This document shows positions 9,283 through 18,874 of a stretch of 64,000 nucleotides of DNA, piece by piece. Source of the DNA: Liminaster sp964567855 (GTDB lineage Bacteria > Bacteroidota > Bacteroidia > Bacteroidales > UBA3663). A model generated the notes under the pieces. The model was not told where the DNA came from, ran no database searches, and saw nothing but the letters and a program-made list of their open reading frames with translations. The position numbers were made by a program, and so were the translations under genes. How positions within the stretch are numbered: the first letter of the stretch is position 1; the number at the start of each line of letters is the position of its first letter. Location of the stretch: contig CAZMOE010000009.1 of NCBI GenBank assembly GCA_964567855.1, positions 18,800-82,799 on the forward strand, given 5' to 3'.

Positions 9283-9428
9283 TCGCTCACTTCCCGTTTT
9301 TGATGGCAAATTTCAAATCCGGAGCAATTACGGCATTACCGCAGACGGGAGAAAAAAGAGTTCGGCAGCCCTATCCGGAACCCATATGACCCCACCCGGA
9401 CATTCCGCGACCGGATTTCCCGACCTCG

Positions 9429-9581
9429 ATGAAAATACAGGAAACGCAAACGGTCTATGTATTTAAGGAATATTCATTGGTGTGCGGCAGTCCGACAGCA
9501 AAAGAGGTCGTTCATTTTGCCGGCAGTCCCTCTCCGCAAAGAAAGATCCCTGTTCATAGCCCTCATACAACCGACTCATAA
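9429..9581 (+). CDS. Possible 50-residue leader ORF upstream of ilvD
   Basis: An ATG at 9429 opens a 50-codon frame ending with TAA at 9579-9581, 12 bases before the ilvD ATG. The peptide starts MKIQETQTVYVFKEYSLV and continues CGSPTAKEVVHFAG. Its position invites translational coupling to ilvD. It is not rich in Ile, Val or Leu, so it does not look like a classical attenuation peptide. I do not recognise a family, and it could be a chance ORF; conservation across related genomes would decide. Confidence 0.3.
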   Translation: MKIQETQTVYVFKEYSLVCGSPTAKEVVHFAGSPSPQRKIPVHSPHTTDS

Positions 9582-9593
9582 AAAATACGCAAT

Positions 9594-11393
9594 ATGAAGA
9601 TTCAATTGAGAAGCGCACAAACCACGGAAGGCCGCCGCATGGCAGGCGCACGTGCCCTTTGGGTCGCCAACGGCATGAAACGTGAACAATTCGGCAAACC
9701 CATCATCGCCATTGTCAACTCGTTCACACAATTCGTTCCCGGCCATACCCATTTGCACGAAATCGGGCAAATCGTGAAGGCCGAAATCGAAAAAATGGGA
9801 TGTTATGCCGCCGAATTCAACACCATCGCCATAGACGACGGCATCGCCATGGGACATGACGGCATGTTGTATTCGCTACCGTCGCGCGACATCATTGCAG
9901 ATTCCGTCGAATACATGTGCAACGCCCACAAGGCCGATGCCATGATCTGCATCTCCAATTGCGACAAAATCACCCCCGGTATGCTCATGGCCGCCATGCG
10001 GCTCAACATCCCCGCCGTCTTCGTCAGCGGCGGTCCGATGGAGGCCGGCAAATGGCACGGTGAAAATGTGGACCTTATTTCGGCCATGGTCAAAGGCGCC
10101 GACTCCAACGTCAGCGATGCGGAACTGGCCGAAGTGGAAAACTCGGCATGTCCCGGCTGCGGATGTTGTTCCGGCATGTTCACCGCCAACTCAATGAACT
10201 CCCTCACCGAAGCCATCGGTCTTTCCCTGCCCGGCAACGGTACCATCCTGGCCACTCATACCAACCGCGTCAGGCTGTTTAAGGACGCCGCCCGCCAGAT
10301 TGTCAGAAACGCCATGGCCTATTATGAAGAAGGCGATACAAGTGTCCTGCCCCGCTCCATCGCTACCCGGGGAGCATTTCTCAATGCCATGACCCTCGAT
10401 ATTGCCATGGGCGGCTCGACCAACACGATTCTCCACCTGTTAGCCGTTGTCCAGGAAGCCGAAGTCGATTTCACCATGAGTGACATCGATGCACTCAGCC
10501 GCAAAGTACCTTGCCTTTGCAAGCTGGCGCCCAACACTCAAAAATACAGTGTGCAGGAGTGCGGTCGGGCAGGCGGCATCCTCGGCATTCTCGGAGAACT
10601 CGCCAAGGGCGATTTGCTCGACACCTCTCTCCGACGCGTCAACGGCGCGACATTGGGAGAAGATATCGCCCGATATTCGATCCTTAACGAGAACCCGGAT
10701 CCCGAGGCCCTGCGTATCTACGGCAGTGCACCGGGTGGGAAATTCAGCAACGTCATGGGATCACAGGAAACCTGCTGGCCATCACTCGATACCGACCGTG
10801 TCAACGGCTGCATTCGCGACCTCGAACATGCCTACACAAAAGACGGCGGGCTGGCCGTTCTTTTCGGCAATATCGCCCAGGACGGCTGCGTGGTCAAAAC
10901 GGCAGGAGTCGATGAAAGCATCTGGCATTTTGCCGGTCCGGCAAAGGTTTTCGATTCTCAGGAAGCGGCATGTGAAGGGATTCTCGGAGGTCAGGTCGTG
11001 AGCGGTGATGTGGTGGTCATTACCCACGAAGGCCCCAAAGGCGGCCCCGGAATGCAGGAAATGCTCTACCCGACCTCTTATATCAAATCGATGCACCTCG
11101 GCAAAGAATGCGCCCTCATCACTGACGGCCGTTTCAGCGGAGGCACTTCCGGCCTCAGTATCGGCCACATATCGCCCGAAGCAGCAGCCGGAGGTAATAT
11201 CGGCAAGATACAAAATGGCGACATTATAGAAATAGATATCCCCGGCCGCAGCATTAACGTCCGCCTCAGCGACGAAGAACTGGCGGCGCGCCCTTTCCTG
11301 CCGCTGACCCGCCGCCGCGAGGTAAGCAAGGCCCTGCGGGCCTATGCCCAGAGTGTCAGCTCGGCCGATAAAGGCGGCGTAAGGATTATCTGA
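9594..11393 (+). CDS. ilvD: Dihydroxy-acid dehydratase
   Basis: A 599-residue protein of IlvD/Edd length. AIDDGIAMGHDGM, SNCDKITPGMLMA and CPGCGCCSGMFTANSMN supply the conserved Fe-S cluster and metal-binding cysteines and aspartates; GPKGGPGMQEML and LITDGRFSGGTSG are typical C-terminal motifs. It dehydrates 2,3-dihydroxy-isovalerate and 2,3-dihydroxy-3-methylvalerate to the 2-keto acid precursors of valine/leucine and isoleucine, in the cytoplasm. It is first in the ilvD-ilvB-ilvN-ilvC operon. The motif set separates it from Edd (phosphogluconate dehydratase) with good confidence, and the operon settles it. Confidence 0.97.
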   Translation: MKIQLRSAQTTEGRRMAGARALWVANGMKREQFGKPIIAIVNSFTQFVPGHTHLHEIGQIVKAEIEKMGCYAAEFNTIAIDDGIAMGHDGMLYSLPSRDIIADSVEYMCNAHKADAMICISNCDKITPGMLMAAMRLNIPAVFVSGGPMEAGKWHGENVDLISAMVKGADSNVSDAELAEVENSACPGCGCCSGMFTANSMNSLTEAIGLSLPGNGTILATHTNRVRLFKDAARQIVRNAMAYYEEGDTSVLPRSIATRGAFLNAMTLDIAMGGSTNTILHLLAVVQEAEVDFTMSDIDALSRKVPCLCKLAPNTQKYSVQECGRAGGILGILGELAKGDLLDTSLRRVNGATLGEDIARYSILNENPDPEALRIYGSAPGGKFSNVMGSQETCWPSLDTDRVNGCIRDLEHAYTKDGGLAVLFGNIAQDGCVVKTAGVDESIWHFAGPAKVFDSQEAACEGILGGQVVSGDVVVITHEGPKGGPGMQEMLYPTSYIKSMHLGKECALITDGRFSGGTSGLSIGHISPEAAAGGNIGKIQNGDIIEIDIPGRSINVRLSDEELAARPFLPLTRRREVSKALRAYAQSVSSADKGGVRII

Positions 11394-11453
11394 AGCATTT
11401 CTTCCGATAAAAAGGATGCACCAATGTTCAATTCATAATATATATATTCAGAC

Positions 11454-13160
11454 GTGAAACTTTCCGGTTCCGAAATATTGCTCAAATGCCTGCAGGCCGA
11501 AGGGACAAAAAAAATCTTCGGCTATCCTGGCGGGCAGATCATCAGCGTCTTCGACGCCATGTATGACTTTCAGGATGACTTCGACAATATCCTGGTACGC
11601 CATGAACAAGGCGCCATCCATGCAGCCCAGGGCTACGCCCGCGTTAGCGGCGAGGTCGGTGTAGTAGTGGTCACTTCCGGCCCCGGAGCGACCAATGTCA
11701 TCACAGGTATTGCCGACGCGAACATCGATTCCACCCCCTTGGTCATCATCACGGGACAAGTGTCTTCGGCACAGCTTGGTTCTGATGCATTTCAGGAAAC
11801 CGACATGCTTTGCATCACTCTCCCTATCACGAAATGGAGTTACCAGATCCGGAGGGCGGAAGATATCTCATGGGCCATCGCCCGCGCTTTCTATATCGCC
11901 CGCAGCGGCAGACCGGGACCCGTAGTCCTCGATTTTGCAAAGAACGCACAGGTAGATGAAATAGAATGGAGCGGACACCAGCCGTGCAATTACATACGCA
12001 GTTATCAACCCGTGCCGGCTCTTGACACAGCCCAATTATGGGAAGCCGTGCAGCTCATCAATAATGCCCGTCGCCCATTGCTGGTGTGCGGTCAAGGCGT
12101 TATGCTGGGACATGCGGAGGAAGAGGTGAAGACTTTCATCCGGAAAACAGGCATTCCTGTGGCAACCACCCTGCTCGGATTATCGGCGGTACCCTCCGAC
12201 TTCCCCAATTATATCGGTATGGTCGGCATGCACGGCAATGTCGTTCCTAATAAAATGACCCAGCAATGCGACGTGCTCGTCGCCGTCGGCTGCCGATTCG
12301 CCGACCGCGTAACCGGCGTTGCCTCCAACTATGCGCCGCATGCCAAAATCATTCATATAGACATCGATCCTGCGGAAATTGATAAAAACGTCAAGGTGGA
12401 ACTGGGCATCTGCGGTGATGCCAAGGAGGTCCTTGCCAGAATACTGCCCCATCTTGAAGAGAACAACCATGACAATTGGATTCATTCGTTCGACTTCTAT
12501 AGAGAAGAGGAGCTGAAAAAGGTGGTCAATCCTGAAACGCATCCGGATACCGGCAACCCGATAAAAATGGGCGAAGCGGTCAATAAAGTCACCGAAATCT
12601 GCGGAGGCAATGCCATCGTCGTCACCGACGTCGGCCAGAACCAGATGATTGCAGCCCGGTACTCCCGTTACAGACAAAGTCGCAGTTTTATATCATCAGG
12701 CGGACTCGGCACCATGGGGTTCGGCCTCCCGGCCGCTATCGGTGCAAAGATGGCGGCACCCGATCGCGAAGTCGTTTTTTTCGTCGGCGATGGAGGAATA
12801 CAGATGACCATAGAAGAGCTGGGCACCATCATGCAGGAAAGAACAGCCGTTAAAATCGTGGTTTTGGACAATACGTGGTTAGGTATGGTCCGGCAGTGGC
12901 AGGAATTGTTCTTCCGGAAACGTTATTCCCAAACCCACATGGTGAATCCCGACTTCGTTAAGGTGGCCGAGGCCTACAACATCAAAGGCCGACGGGTCAC
13001 TGAGCGTGAAGAACTGGACGCTGCCGTGAGGGAAATGTTGGAATACGATGGTCCATACTTGCTCCATGTAGCGGTGCAGGAAGAAAGCATGGTGTTCCCG
13101 ATGGTGCCTGGCGGACAGCCCGTCGATCATATTCTGCTGAGCAGAACAGAAAAAATATAA
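11454..13160 (+). CDS. ilvB: Acetolactate synthase large (catalytic) subunit
   Basis: A 568-residue thiamine-diphosphate enzyme. The catalytic glutamate lies in VRHEQGAIHAAQGYAR near residue 48-60, the ThDP/Mg motif is GDGGIQMTIEEL...LDNTWLGMV, and the central domain binds FAD (GMVGMHGNVVPN, CRFADRVTG). It condenses pyruvate with pyruvate or 2-ketobutyrate, the first shared step of branched-chain amino-acid synthesis. The start is GTG at 11454-11456, 60 bases after ilvD; no better ATG precedes the conserved KLSGSEILLKCL. The following ACT-domain regulatory subunit confirms the anabolic, feedback-regulated form rather than catabolic AlsS. Confidence 0.97.
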   Translation: MKLSGSEILLKCLQAEGTKKIFGYPGGQIISVFDAMYDFQDDFDNILVRHEQGAIHAAQGYARVSGEVGVVVVTSGPGATNVITGIADANIDSTPLVIITGQVSSAQLGSDAFQETDMLCITLPITKWSYQIRRAEDISWAIARAFYIARSGRPGPVVLDFAKNAQVDEIEWSGHQPCNYIRSYQPVPALDTAQLWEAVQLINNARRPLLVCGQGVMLGHAEEEVKTFIRKTGIPVATTLLGLSAVPSDFPNYIGMVGMHGNVVPNKMTQQCDVLVAVGCRFADRVTGVASNYAPHAKIIHIDIDPAEIDKNVKVELGICGDAKEVLARILPHLEENNHDNWIHSFDFYREEELKKVVNPETHPDTGNPIKMGEAVNKVTEICGGNAIVVTDVGQNQMIAARYSRYRQSRSFISSGGLGTMGFGLPAAIGAKMAAPDREVVFFVGDGGIQMTIEELGTIMQERTAVKIVVLDNTWLGMVRQWQELFFRKRYSQTHMVNPDFVKVAEAYNIKGRRVTEREELDAAVREMLEYDGPYLLHVAVQEESMVFPMVPGGQPVDHILLSRTEKI

Positions 13161-13209
13161 AACGGAGCTCTTGCAAAAGAGTCGCATTTCCAACACATAA
13201 TCTGTCACA

Positions 13210-13833
13210 ATGGAAGAAAATACAAACAACGAGGCACAGCAACCCATTTTCACGGTAACGATATATTCCGAAAACAATGTGGGATTGCTGAACCAGATAG
13301 CCATCATATTCACCCGTCGCAACGTCAACATCTGGAGCTTAGCGGTATCGGCTTCGGCCATCGAGGGAGTCCACAAATTCACAGTGGCCTGTCATACCGA
13401 TGAAGATACGATCGCCAAAATCGTCAAGCAAATAGAAAAACGCATCGACGTGCTCAAAGCTTTTTACTTTCGCGATGATGAAATTGTCTATCAGGAGCTC
13501 GCACTTTATAAAATACCCACCGAAACGTTGCTCAACGACATCGACTTTGAAAAACTTATCCGCAAATACAACGCACGGATCATCGAAGTCAATTCGACAT
13601 TCGCCATCCTGGAAAAAACCGGACATTGCGACGAAACAATAGAACTGTTCAACGCTCTTAACCGTTACGGAGTGTTGCAGTTCGTCCGTTCCGGCCGTGT
13701 GGCGGTCACCAAGTCGCTGGTGGAACGGGTTTCCAATTTTTTGGAAGAACAGGAAATCCGCAGACTTCACGAAGAACAGAACCGTGGGAAAAGCCTGCTC
13801 AGGCCGGAAGGCGCCGACAGCAGCGAAGACTGA
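13210..13833 (+). CDS. ilvN: Acetolactate synthase small (regulatory) subunit
   Basis: A 207-residue protein with an N-terminal ACT domain (FTVTIYSENNVGLLNQIAII...RRNVNIWSLAVS, about 14-50) and a C-terminal ALS-regulatory domain. It binds valine and activates or feedback-inhibits the catalytic subunit encoded 49 bases upstream. At 207 residues it is longer than short IlvN/IlvM forms and resembles the IlvH-type subunit. The tail (LEEQEIRRLHEEQNRGKS) is charged and probably helical. Confidence 0.94.
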   Translation: MEENTNNEAQQPIFTVTIYSENNVGLLNQIAIIFTRRNVNIWSLAVSASAIEGVHKFTVACHTDEDTIAKIVKQIEKRIDVLKAFYFRDDEIVYQELALYKIPTETLLNDIDFEKLIRKYNARIIEVNSTFAILEKTGHCDETIELFNALNRYGVLQFVRSGRVAVTKSLVERVSNFLEEQEIRRLHEEQNRGKSLLRPEGADSSED

Positions 13834-13887
13834 ATAAAAAAACATAAAGACAATACAAAATATTCAACTTTTTAAATTTTTCACAAC

Positions 13888-14928
13888 ATGATTATCAACT
13901 TTGGCGGTGTAGAAGAGAACGTTCGCACCCGTGAGGAGTTTCCCCTCGAAAAAGCACGCGAAGTATTGAAGAATGAAACCATCGCCGTTATCGGCTACGG
14001 TGTACAAGGGCCAGGCCAAGCCATGAACCTCCGCGACAATGGCTTCAACGTGATCGTAGGACAGAGAGAAGGCAAAACGTTCGAGAAAGCAAAAGGAGAC
14101 GGATGGGTTCCCGGCGAAACGCTTTTCTCGATCGAAGAGGCTTGTAAACGCGCCACCATCATCCAGTATCTGCTCTCAGATGCTGCACAGATCGAATGCT
14201 GGCCGACCGTCAAGAAATATCTGACTCCGGGCAAGACCCTGTATTTCTCGCACGGCTTCGCCATTACGTGGAACGACCGTACGGGCATCATTCCCCCGAA
14301 AGACATCGATGTGATCATGATCGCGCCCAAAGGATCGGGCACCTCACTGCGTCGCATGTTCGTACAGGGACGCGGTCTGAACTCCTCCTATGCCATTTAC
14401 CAGGACGCAACCGGCCGCGCCCTTGAGAAAGTATTGGCACTCGGCATCGGTGTCGGCTCGGGCTACCTCTTTGAGACGACATTCACCAAAGAGGCGACCT
14501 CCGACCTCACCGGTGAACGTGGTTCCCTGATGGGCGCCATCCAGGGCCTGCTCGCCGCCCAATATGAAACTTTACGCGAACACGGACATTCTCCCAGCGA
14601 AGCATTCAATGAAACCGTAGAAGAATTGACCCAGTCCCTGATGCCATTATTCGCCGAAAACGGCATGGATTGGATGTACGCGAACTGTTCCACCACTGCC
14701 CAACGCGGCGCACTCGATTGGAAAGACCGTTTCCACGATGCCATCAAGCCGGTTATGGAGCAACTGTATGAATCGGTGCTTTGCGGCAACGAGGCGCAGA
14801 TTTCCATCGACAGCAACAGCCAGCCGGACTATCGCGTAAAACTTGAAGCCGAACTGAAAGCCCTTCGAGAGAGTGAAATGTGGCGTGCCGGAGAAACTGT
14901 GCGCAAACTCCGCCCCGAAAACAACTGA
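13888..14928 (+). CDS. ilvC: Ketol-acid reductoisomerase (NADPH), class I
   Basis: A 346-residue protein. The Rossmann fingerprint is IAVIGYGVQGPGQAMNLRDNG (about 32-52), and catalytic motifs include HGFAITW, APKGSGTSLRR and the acidic metal-binding region SDLTGERGSLMGAIQG. It carries out the Mg-dependent alkyl shift and NADPH reduction of acetolactate to dihydroxy-isovalerate, between the IlvBN and IlvD steps. It begins 54 bases after ilvN and closes the operon with a strong terminator. In many Bacteroides an acyl-ACP thioesterase gene sits between ilvN and ilvC; there is no room for one here. Confidence 0.96.
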   Translation: MIINFGGVEENVRTREEFPLEKAREVLKNETIAVIGYGVQGPGQAMNLRDNGFNVIVGQREGKTFEKAKGDGWVPGETLFSIEEACKRATIIQYLLSDAAQIECWPTVKKYLTPGKTLYFSHGFAITWNDRTGIIPPKDIDVIMIAPKGSGTSLRRMFVQGRGLNSSYAIYQDATGRALEKVLALGIGVGSGYLFETTFTKEATSDLTGERGSLMGAIQGLLAAQYETLREHGHSPSEAFNETVEELTQSLMPLFAENGMDWMYANCSTTAQRGALDWKDRFHDAIKPVMEQLYESVLCGNEAQISIDSNSQPDYRVKLEAELKALRESEMWRAGETVRKLRPENN

Positions 14929-14957
14929 TGTTTCATCTATCCATAGATATTAAAATT

Positions 14958-15010
14958 AAAGTCTGTATCGGAAGTTACGGATAAGAACCGCTTCCCGTAC
15001 AGACTTTTCT
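14958..15010 (+). terminator. Rho-independent terminator of the ilv operon
   Basis: AAGTCTGTATCGGAAG (from 14959) pairs with CTTCCCGTACAGACTT (ending at 15006) with one wobble and one mismatch around a 16-base loop, and is followed by TTCT. It lies 30 bases after the ilvC stop. Confidence 0.75.
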
Positions 15011-15187
15011 CTTGCAAAGCGAATAAATACCTGCCTGAAAAAGACAAATGCGGCAACAAGGCCGGAGGTCGACCGGAGCCGGCATGTCGGCCGGGGCGGC
15101 CACGCCGACGGATAACTGCCAGCATTCCTTTCCGGCAATACAATCCAGTTATTCAATCCTCCCCATACCCGTTTTATCTCTTCGATC

Positions 15188-16339
15188 ATGCGTATCGGTC
15201 TTCTCCCCAAAATACTTATCGCCATCGCCCTCGGGGCCGGCCTCGGCCAGATCATGCCGGACATTCTCATCAGAGCATTCAATACTTTCAACGGTGTTTT
15301 CGACCAGTTGCTGAAGTTCCTGATTCCTTTAATCATTGTCGGATTGGTCACTCCGGCCATTGCCGACGTCGGGCGCAGTGCAGGACGTATGCTATTGATT
15401 ACGGCAATCATCGCCTATGGTGCCACACTCTTTTCCGGCCTCTTCTCCTACGGTTGCAGCGTATGGCTTTTCCCCTCCCTTATAGACGGCAGCGCTTCCG
15501 ATCTGTTGAACGACAGCGGACACACGTTTGCCCCGTTCTTCACGCTTGAAATTCCCCCTGTCATGAATGTCATGACCGCCCTGATCTTCTCTTTCATGGC
15601 CGGTCTGGGAATCGCCGCGACTCAGGCACCGACATTGAAAACCGGCTTCGACGAATTTAAGGAAATCATCAACCGGGCCATCAGCAAAAGCATCATCCCC
15701 ATACTCCCCATCTTCATTTTCGGCCTTTTCTTGGATATGAGCGCCAGCGGCAAGGTTGTCCCGATACTGACGACCTTCATCAAAGTCATCGGCATGATTT
15801 TCTTGCTGACATTCATTCTGCTATTCATCCAATACGGTATCGCCGGAATCATCACCCGTCGCAATCCTTTCAAACTCCTCGGAACGATGATGCCCGCCTA
15901 TTTCACGGCCCTCGGCACCTCTTCTTCGGCAGCGACAATTCCTGTCACGTTAAAACAGACATTACAAAACGGAGTCTCTTCTGAAATCGCCGGTTTCGTC
16001 GTCCCGCTTTGTGCAACCATCCACCTTTCCGGCAGCACACTGAAAATCGTTGCCTGTGCCGTAGCCTTGATGATAATGCAGGGACTGCCATTCGACTTCC
16101 CTCTTTTCCTCGGCTTCATCATCATGCTCGGCGTGACGATGGTGGCCGCCCCCGGCGTACCGGGCGGCGCCATCATGGCGGCTCTCGGCATTCTTGACAG
16201 CATCCTCGGATTCGACGCAACGCAGCAGGCCATGATGATCACGCTTTATATCGCCATGGATAGTTTCGGCACCGCCTGTAATGTCACCGGCGACGGAGCC
16301 ATCGCCCTCATCATGGAAAAGATCCATACACGCAGATAA
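15188..16339 (+). CDS. Dicarboxylate/amino acid:cation symporter (DAACS/SLC1 family)
   Basis: A 383-residue integral membrane protein. It shows the family's serine-rich re-entrant loop (GTSSSAATIPVTL, about 240-252), the HLSGSTLKI segment and the C-terminal substrate-binding helix CNVTGDGAIALIMEK (about 363-377), whose Asn and Asp contact acidic or neutral amino-acid substrates and sodium. It should import glutamate, aspartate, serine/threonine or C4-dicarboxylates with Na+ or H+. It is slightly shorter than GltP-type members (about 400-430). It is alone between two hairpin terminators and so is probably a single-gene transcript. Confidence 0.9.
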   Translation: MRIGLLPKILIAIALGAGLGQIMPDILIRAFNTFNGVFDQLLKFLIPLIIVGLVTPAIADVGRSAGRMLLITAIIAYGATLFSGLFSYGCSVWLFPSLIDGSASDLLNDSGHTFAPFFTLEIPPVMNVMTALIFSFMAGLGIAATQAPTLKTGFDEFKEIINRAISKSIIPILPIFIFGLFLDMSASGKVVPILTTFIKVIGMIFLLTFILLFIQYGIAGIITRRNPFKLLGTMMPAYFTALGTSSSAATIPVTLKQTLQNGVSSEIAGFVVPLCATIHLSGSTLKIVACAVALMIMQGLPFDFPLFLGFIIMLGVTMVAAPGVPGGAIMAALGILDSILGFDATQQAMMITLYIAMDSFGTACNVTGDGAIALIMEKIHTRR

Positions 16340-16369
16340 TTCTTCGCCGCTCCCCCTACTGTCTTGCAA

Positions 16370-16410
16370 AGATTCTGTTCCGGCAGAAATTTTCCGCCGG
16401 AACAGAATCT
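16370..16410 (+). terminator. Perfect 15-bp hairpin after the symporter gene
   Basis: AGATTCTGTTCCGGC (16370-16384) and GCCGGAACAGAATCT (16396-16410) pair perfectly around an 11-base loop, 30 bases after the stop codon. The following CTTATC is a poor T-run, so termination strength is uncertain. Confidence 0.65.
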
Positions 16411-17020
16411 CTTATCAAGCAGCGTCACTCCGGCAAGCGGATACTATTACGTCCGAGGTGTTATCACCGCTTGGGCAGCCTGCACCAAGCCTATAATTAT
16501 TCTTCCAGATTCCCACCGACCGACCACACAGACCCAATAAGCACCTTTCCGGCGCGCATCAACCGTCCCAAAGGCCATAAGCGATCGCAGCCAGATTCAC
16601 GAAACCGCCACATACACTCATCCACCTTCCTCCGGCAATCCAGATGAAATCCATTCTAAAATATTTCACAGATACGGGAAATATTTCCGGACTTAATTCA
16701 CGAACACAAATACGCGGCATCTTTTATTGCCGATACTGAGACATAAAAGAATCTACAGCGAGAGAACGTAGGCCCATTATCCCTATGCGCCCCTTTATCT
16801 CTATAAAAAAGCAGGAGTCCTATATCCGATTTCAGGCCCCGGCCAAGATTCCCTAAGGATTTCATTCTTTCCTTTTGATAACACCTGCCAGACTCAAATT
16901 ATGTTCATTCAGCACTTTTATGAAATACGGATTAAAGCAGATTTTAAAATTGCATGAAATTTGCAAGGAATATACGGAGAAAAGCAGTACATTTGCGATG
17001 TTTCTAATAAATTCTATTTC
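16411..17020. other. Intergenic region upstream of the second pectate lyase
   Basis: About 610 bases with no credible coding sequence in any frame. The only feature I can support is the promoter just before the lyase start. The rest is AT-balanced, unstructured sequence. Confidence 0.5.
16988..16995 (+). promoter_or_regulatory. Putative -7 box for the second pectate lyase
   Basis: TACATTTG matches TAnnTTTG, identical to the -7 box of the first lyase gene. It ends 25 bases before the ATG at 17021. A TTTG lies at 16960-16963, a little farther than the ideal -33 spacing. This position argues against a longer frame that would start at a TTG at 16961. Confidence 0.5.
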
Positions 17021-18814
17021 ATGAAAAGAATCATTCTCCCTCTTGCTATGCTCATGTCAGCATGGAGCATTTCTCTTGCGGAAGACAAAGCCCCGGCCTT
17101 TCCCGGCGCAGAGGGGCATGGTCGATATGTCACCGGCGGACGTGGCGGAGAGATCCGGCATGTGACCAACCTCAACGACAGCGGCCCCGGTTCCCTCCGT
17201 CAGGCACTCAACGGTAATAACTCGAAAATTATCGTGTTCGACGTGAGCGGTTATATCGATCTCAAGTCTCAGCTCAACGTCACTTCCAACACGACTATTC
17301 TTGGCCAGACCGCACCTGAAGGCGGCATTACGCTTCGTTACTACACCTTGTATTTCGGCAAGTGTGACAATGTGATCGTCCGTTTCATCCGCTCCCGCCG
17401 TTCTCAGGTAAAGGATGTGAATGATGGCGCCGATGCCACCTGGGGCCGTAACCGACAGAATATCATTATCGACCACTGCTCATTCTCTTGGAGCATCGAT
17501 GAGGTCGCTTCGTTCTATGACAACCGAAACTTCACCTTGCAATGGACAACCATGGCAGAAGGGCTTGCAAATCCCGGTCACTCAAAAGGCGCCCATAGCT
17601 ATGGCGGTATATGGGGTGGCAAGAATGCATCGTTCCACCACAATTTCCTGGCCCACATCCAGAATCGTGCTCCCCGTTTCAACGGCGCGCGTTATGCATG
17701 GGACGGCTATGATAAGACGGCCTATAGCTCGACGGTCGATGCCGAGCGTGTCGATTTCCGGAACTGCGTGATGTATAACTGGGGCAATGGCAACGGATGC
17801 TACGGTGGCCCCGGAGGCGGTTACGTTAACATGGTCAACAACTATTTCCAGGCCGGCCCCGGCACCCTGAACCGCACACGTGTGACACAGGTCAGCGTAG
17901 CCTCCGAGGGAAATGCTGCCGGGTCGAGCCTCCAAGGCTATGCTTCGCGCTACTACATTGACGGCAACTATGTCTCTGCCGCTTCCGATCCCGAGAATTA
18001 TGACTGGGCAGGTGTCATCTATGACGCCGGGCTCACCAAACAAGGCTCCGAATACTATATCGCCGACGCCGCTCATCTTTACGGGAATGTAACCTATACC
18101 AAAATCAACGGGAAAGACTGCGTCCCTCTCAAACTCGATGCCGAAATCGATCCCGGTGTAGTGACCACACATACTGCCGCCGGTGTATATAACAAGATTC
18201 TCGACTATTGTGGAGCATCACTTTATCGTGACGCGACCGACGTCCGCTACATGGAGGAAGCCCGCACCGGCACCACGACGTACGCAGGCGATGTGGCCTA
18301 TGTCGATGCCACCGGCAAAGTATATCCCACGTCCAACACTGCCGGCATACTTGACTTTATCAATGACCCCAACGGGGTGCAGAATCCAGGTACGGCAAGT
18401 TATCCCGAACTTCCGTCCGACACTCGTCCTGCCGGTTATGACACCGACGGCGATGGCATACCGGATGAATGGGAGCTTATCAACGGACTCAATCCTCAGA
18501 ATGCTTCCGACGGGTCGGCCTATACTCTTGATAGTCGAAAATGGTACACCAATATCGAAGTCTATGCAAACTTTCTGGTTGAGGGAATCATGAAGAGCGG
18601 CAATGCCGATGCCCTCACTGCAGTCGATGAATATTATCCTAAAATCCCGAGCTCGGCCTCCTTAGAGGGAACAACTGCCAGTAGCAGCCAGATCAAAAAG
18701 ATAGAATATTATAATTTGCGCGGAATACGTCTCACCCGGCCTACCGACGGCATCAATATCCGGCGCATCATCTATACAAACGGAACTGCTGTAACCGATA
18801 AGGTTATCAAATAA
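17021..18814 (+). CDS. Secreted pectate lyase (PL1-type)
   Basis: A 597-residue precursor with signal peptide MKRIILPLAMLMSAWSISLA. The pectate-lyase beta-helix starts almost at the mature N-terminus (FPGAEGHGRYVTGGRGG, about 27-43; TNLNDSGPGSLRQAL) and carries DHCSFSWSIDE (about 151) and NRAPRFNG (about 216), which should hold calcium-ligand and catalytic-arginine positions. It cleaves polygalacturonate by beta-elimination. A calcium-binding DTDGDGIPDEWELINGLNP segment (about 474-492) and a degenerate C-terminal tail (YYNLRGIRLTRP) follow. The ATG is preferred over an in-frame TTG at 16961 because a -7 box lies between them. It is convergent with the PUL and probably part of its regulon. Confidence 0.9.
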   Translation: MKRIILPLAMLMSAWSISLAEDKAPAFPGAEGHGRYVTGGRGGEIRHVTNLNDSGPGSLRQALNGNNSKIIVFDVSGYIDLKSQLNVTSNTTILGQTAPEGGITLRYYTLYFGKCDNVIVRFIRSRRSQVKDVNDGADATWGRNRQNIIIDHCSFSWSIDEVASFYDNRNFTLQWTTMAEGLANPGHSKGAHSYGGIWGGKNASFHHNFLAHIQNRAPRFNGARYAWDGYDKTAYSSTVDAERVDFRNCVMYNWGNGNGCYGGPGGGYVNMVNNYFQAGPGTLNRTRVTQVSVASEGNAAGSSLQGYASRYYIDGNYVSAASDPENYDWAGVIYDAGLTKQGSEYYIADAAHLYGNVTYTKINGKDCVPLKLDAEIDPGVVTTHTAAGVYNKILDYCGASLYRDATDVRYMEEARTGTTTYAGDVAYVDATGKVYPTSNTAGILDFINDPNGVQNPGTASYPELPSDTRPAGYDTDGDGIPDEWELINGLNPQNASDGSAYTLDSRKWYTNIEVYANFLVEGIMKSGNADALTAVDEYYPKIPSSASLEGTTASSSQIKKIEYYNLRGIRLTRPTDGINIRRIIYTNGTAVTDKVIK

Positions 18815-18834
18815 TATTTTCAGCAATCTGTACG

Positions 18835-18874
18835 GGGAGCACACAGTAATCGAATGAAAGACCTGTGTGCTCCC
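18835..18874 (+). terminator. Hairpin terminator of the second pectate lyase
   Basis: GGGAGCACACAG pairs with CTGTGTGCTCCC (12 bp) around a 16-base loop, 20 bases after the stop. The downstream sequence TGCTTGGTT is only modestly T-rich. Confidence 0.6.

Larger units (their letters stand above)
8959..9593. other. Intergenic region and leader between lyase and ilvD
   Basis: This 635-base stretch contains a long hairpin at 8982-9032 just after the lyase stop, a candidate promoter -7 box at 9275-9282, and a leader of about 300 bases before ilvD that includes a 50-codon ORF at 9429-9581. Another small frame (28 codons from 9303) has nothing to recommend it. No T-box, tRNA or Ile/Val/Leu-rich leader peptide was found. 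Confidence 0.5.

Noticed and set aside
9303..9389. Branched-chain attenuation peptide before ilvD
   Set aside because: The 28-codon frame from 9303 has no run of Ile, Val or Leu codons and no terminator/antiterminator pair follows.
16961..17020. Upstream TTG extension of the second pectate lyase (20 extra residues)
   Set aside because: It would place residues before a perfect signal peptide and the -7 box at 16988-16995 lies inside it; ATG 17021 is the better start.
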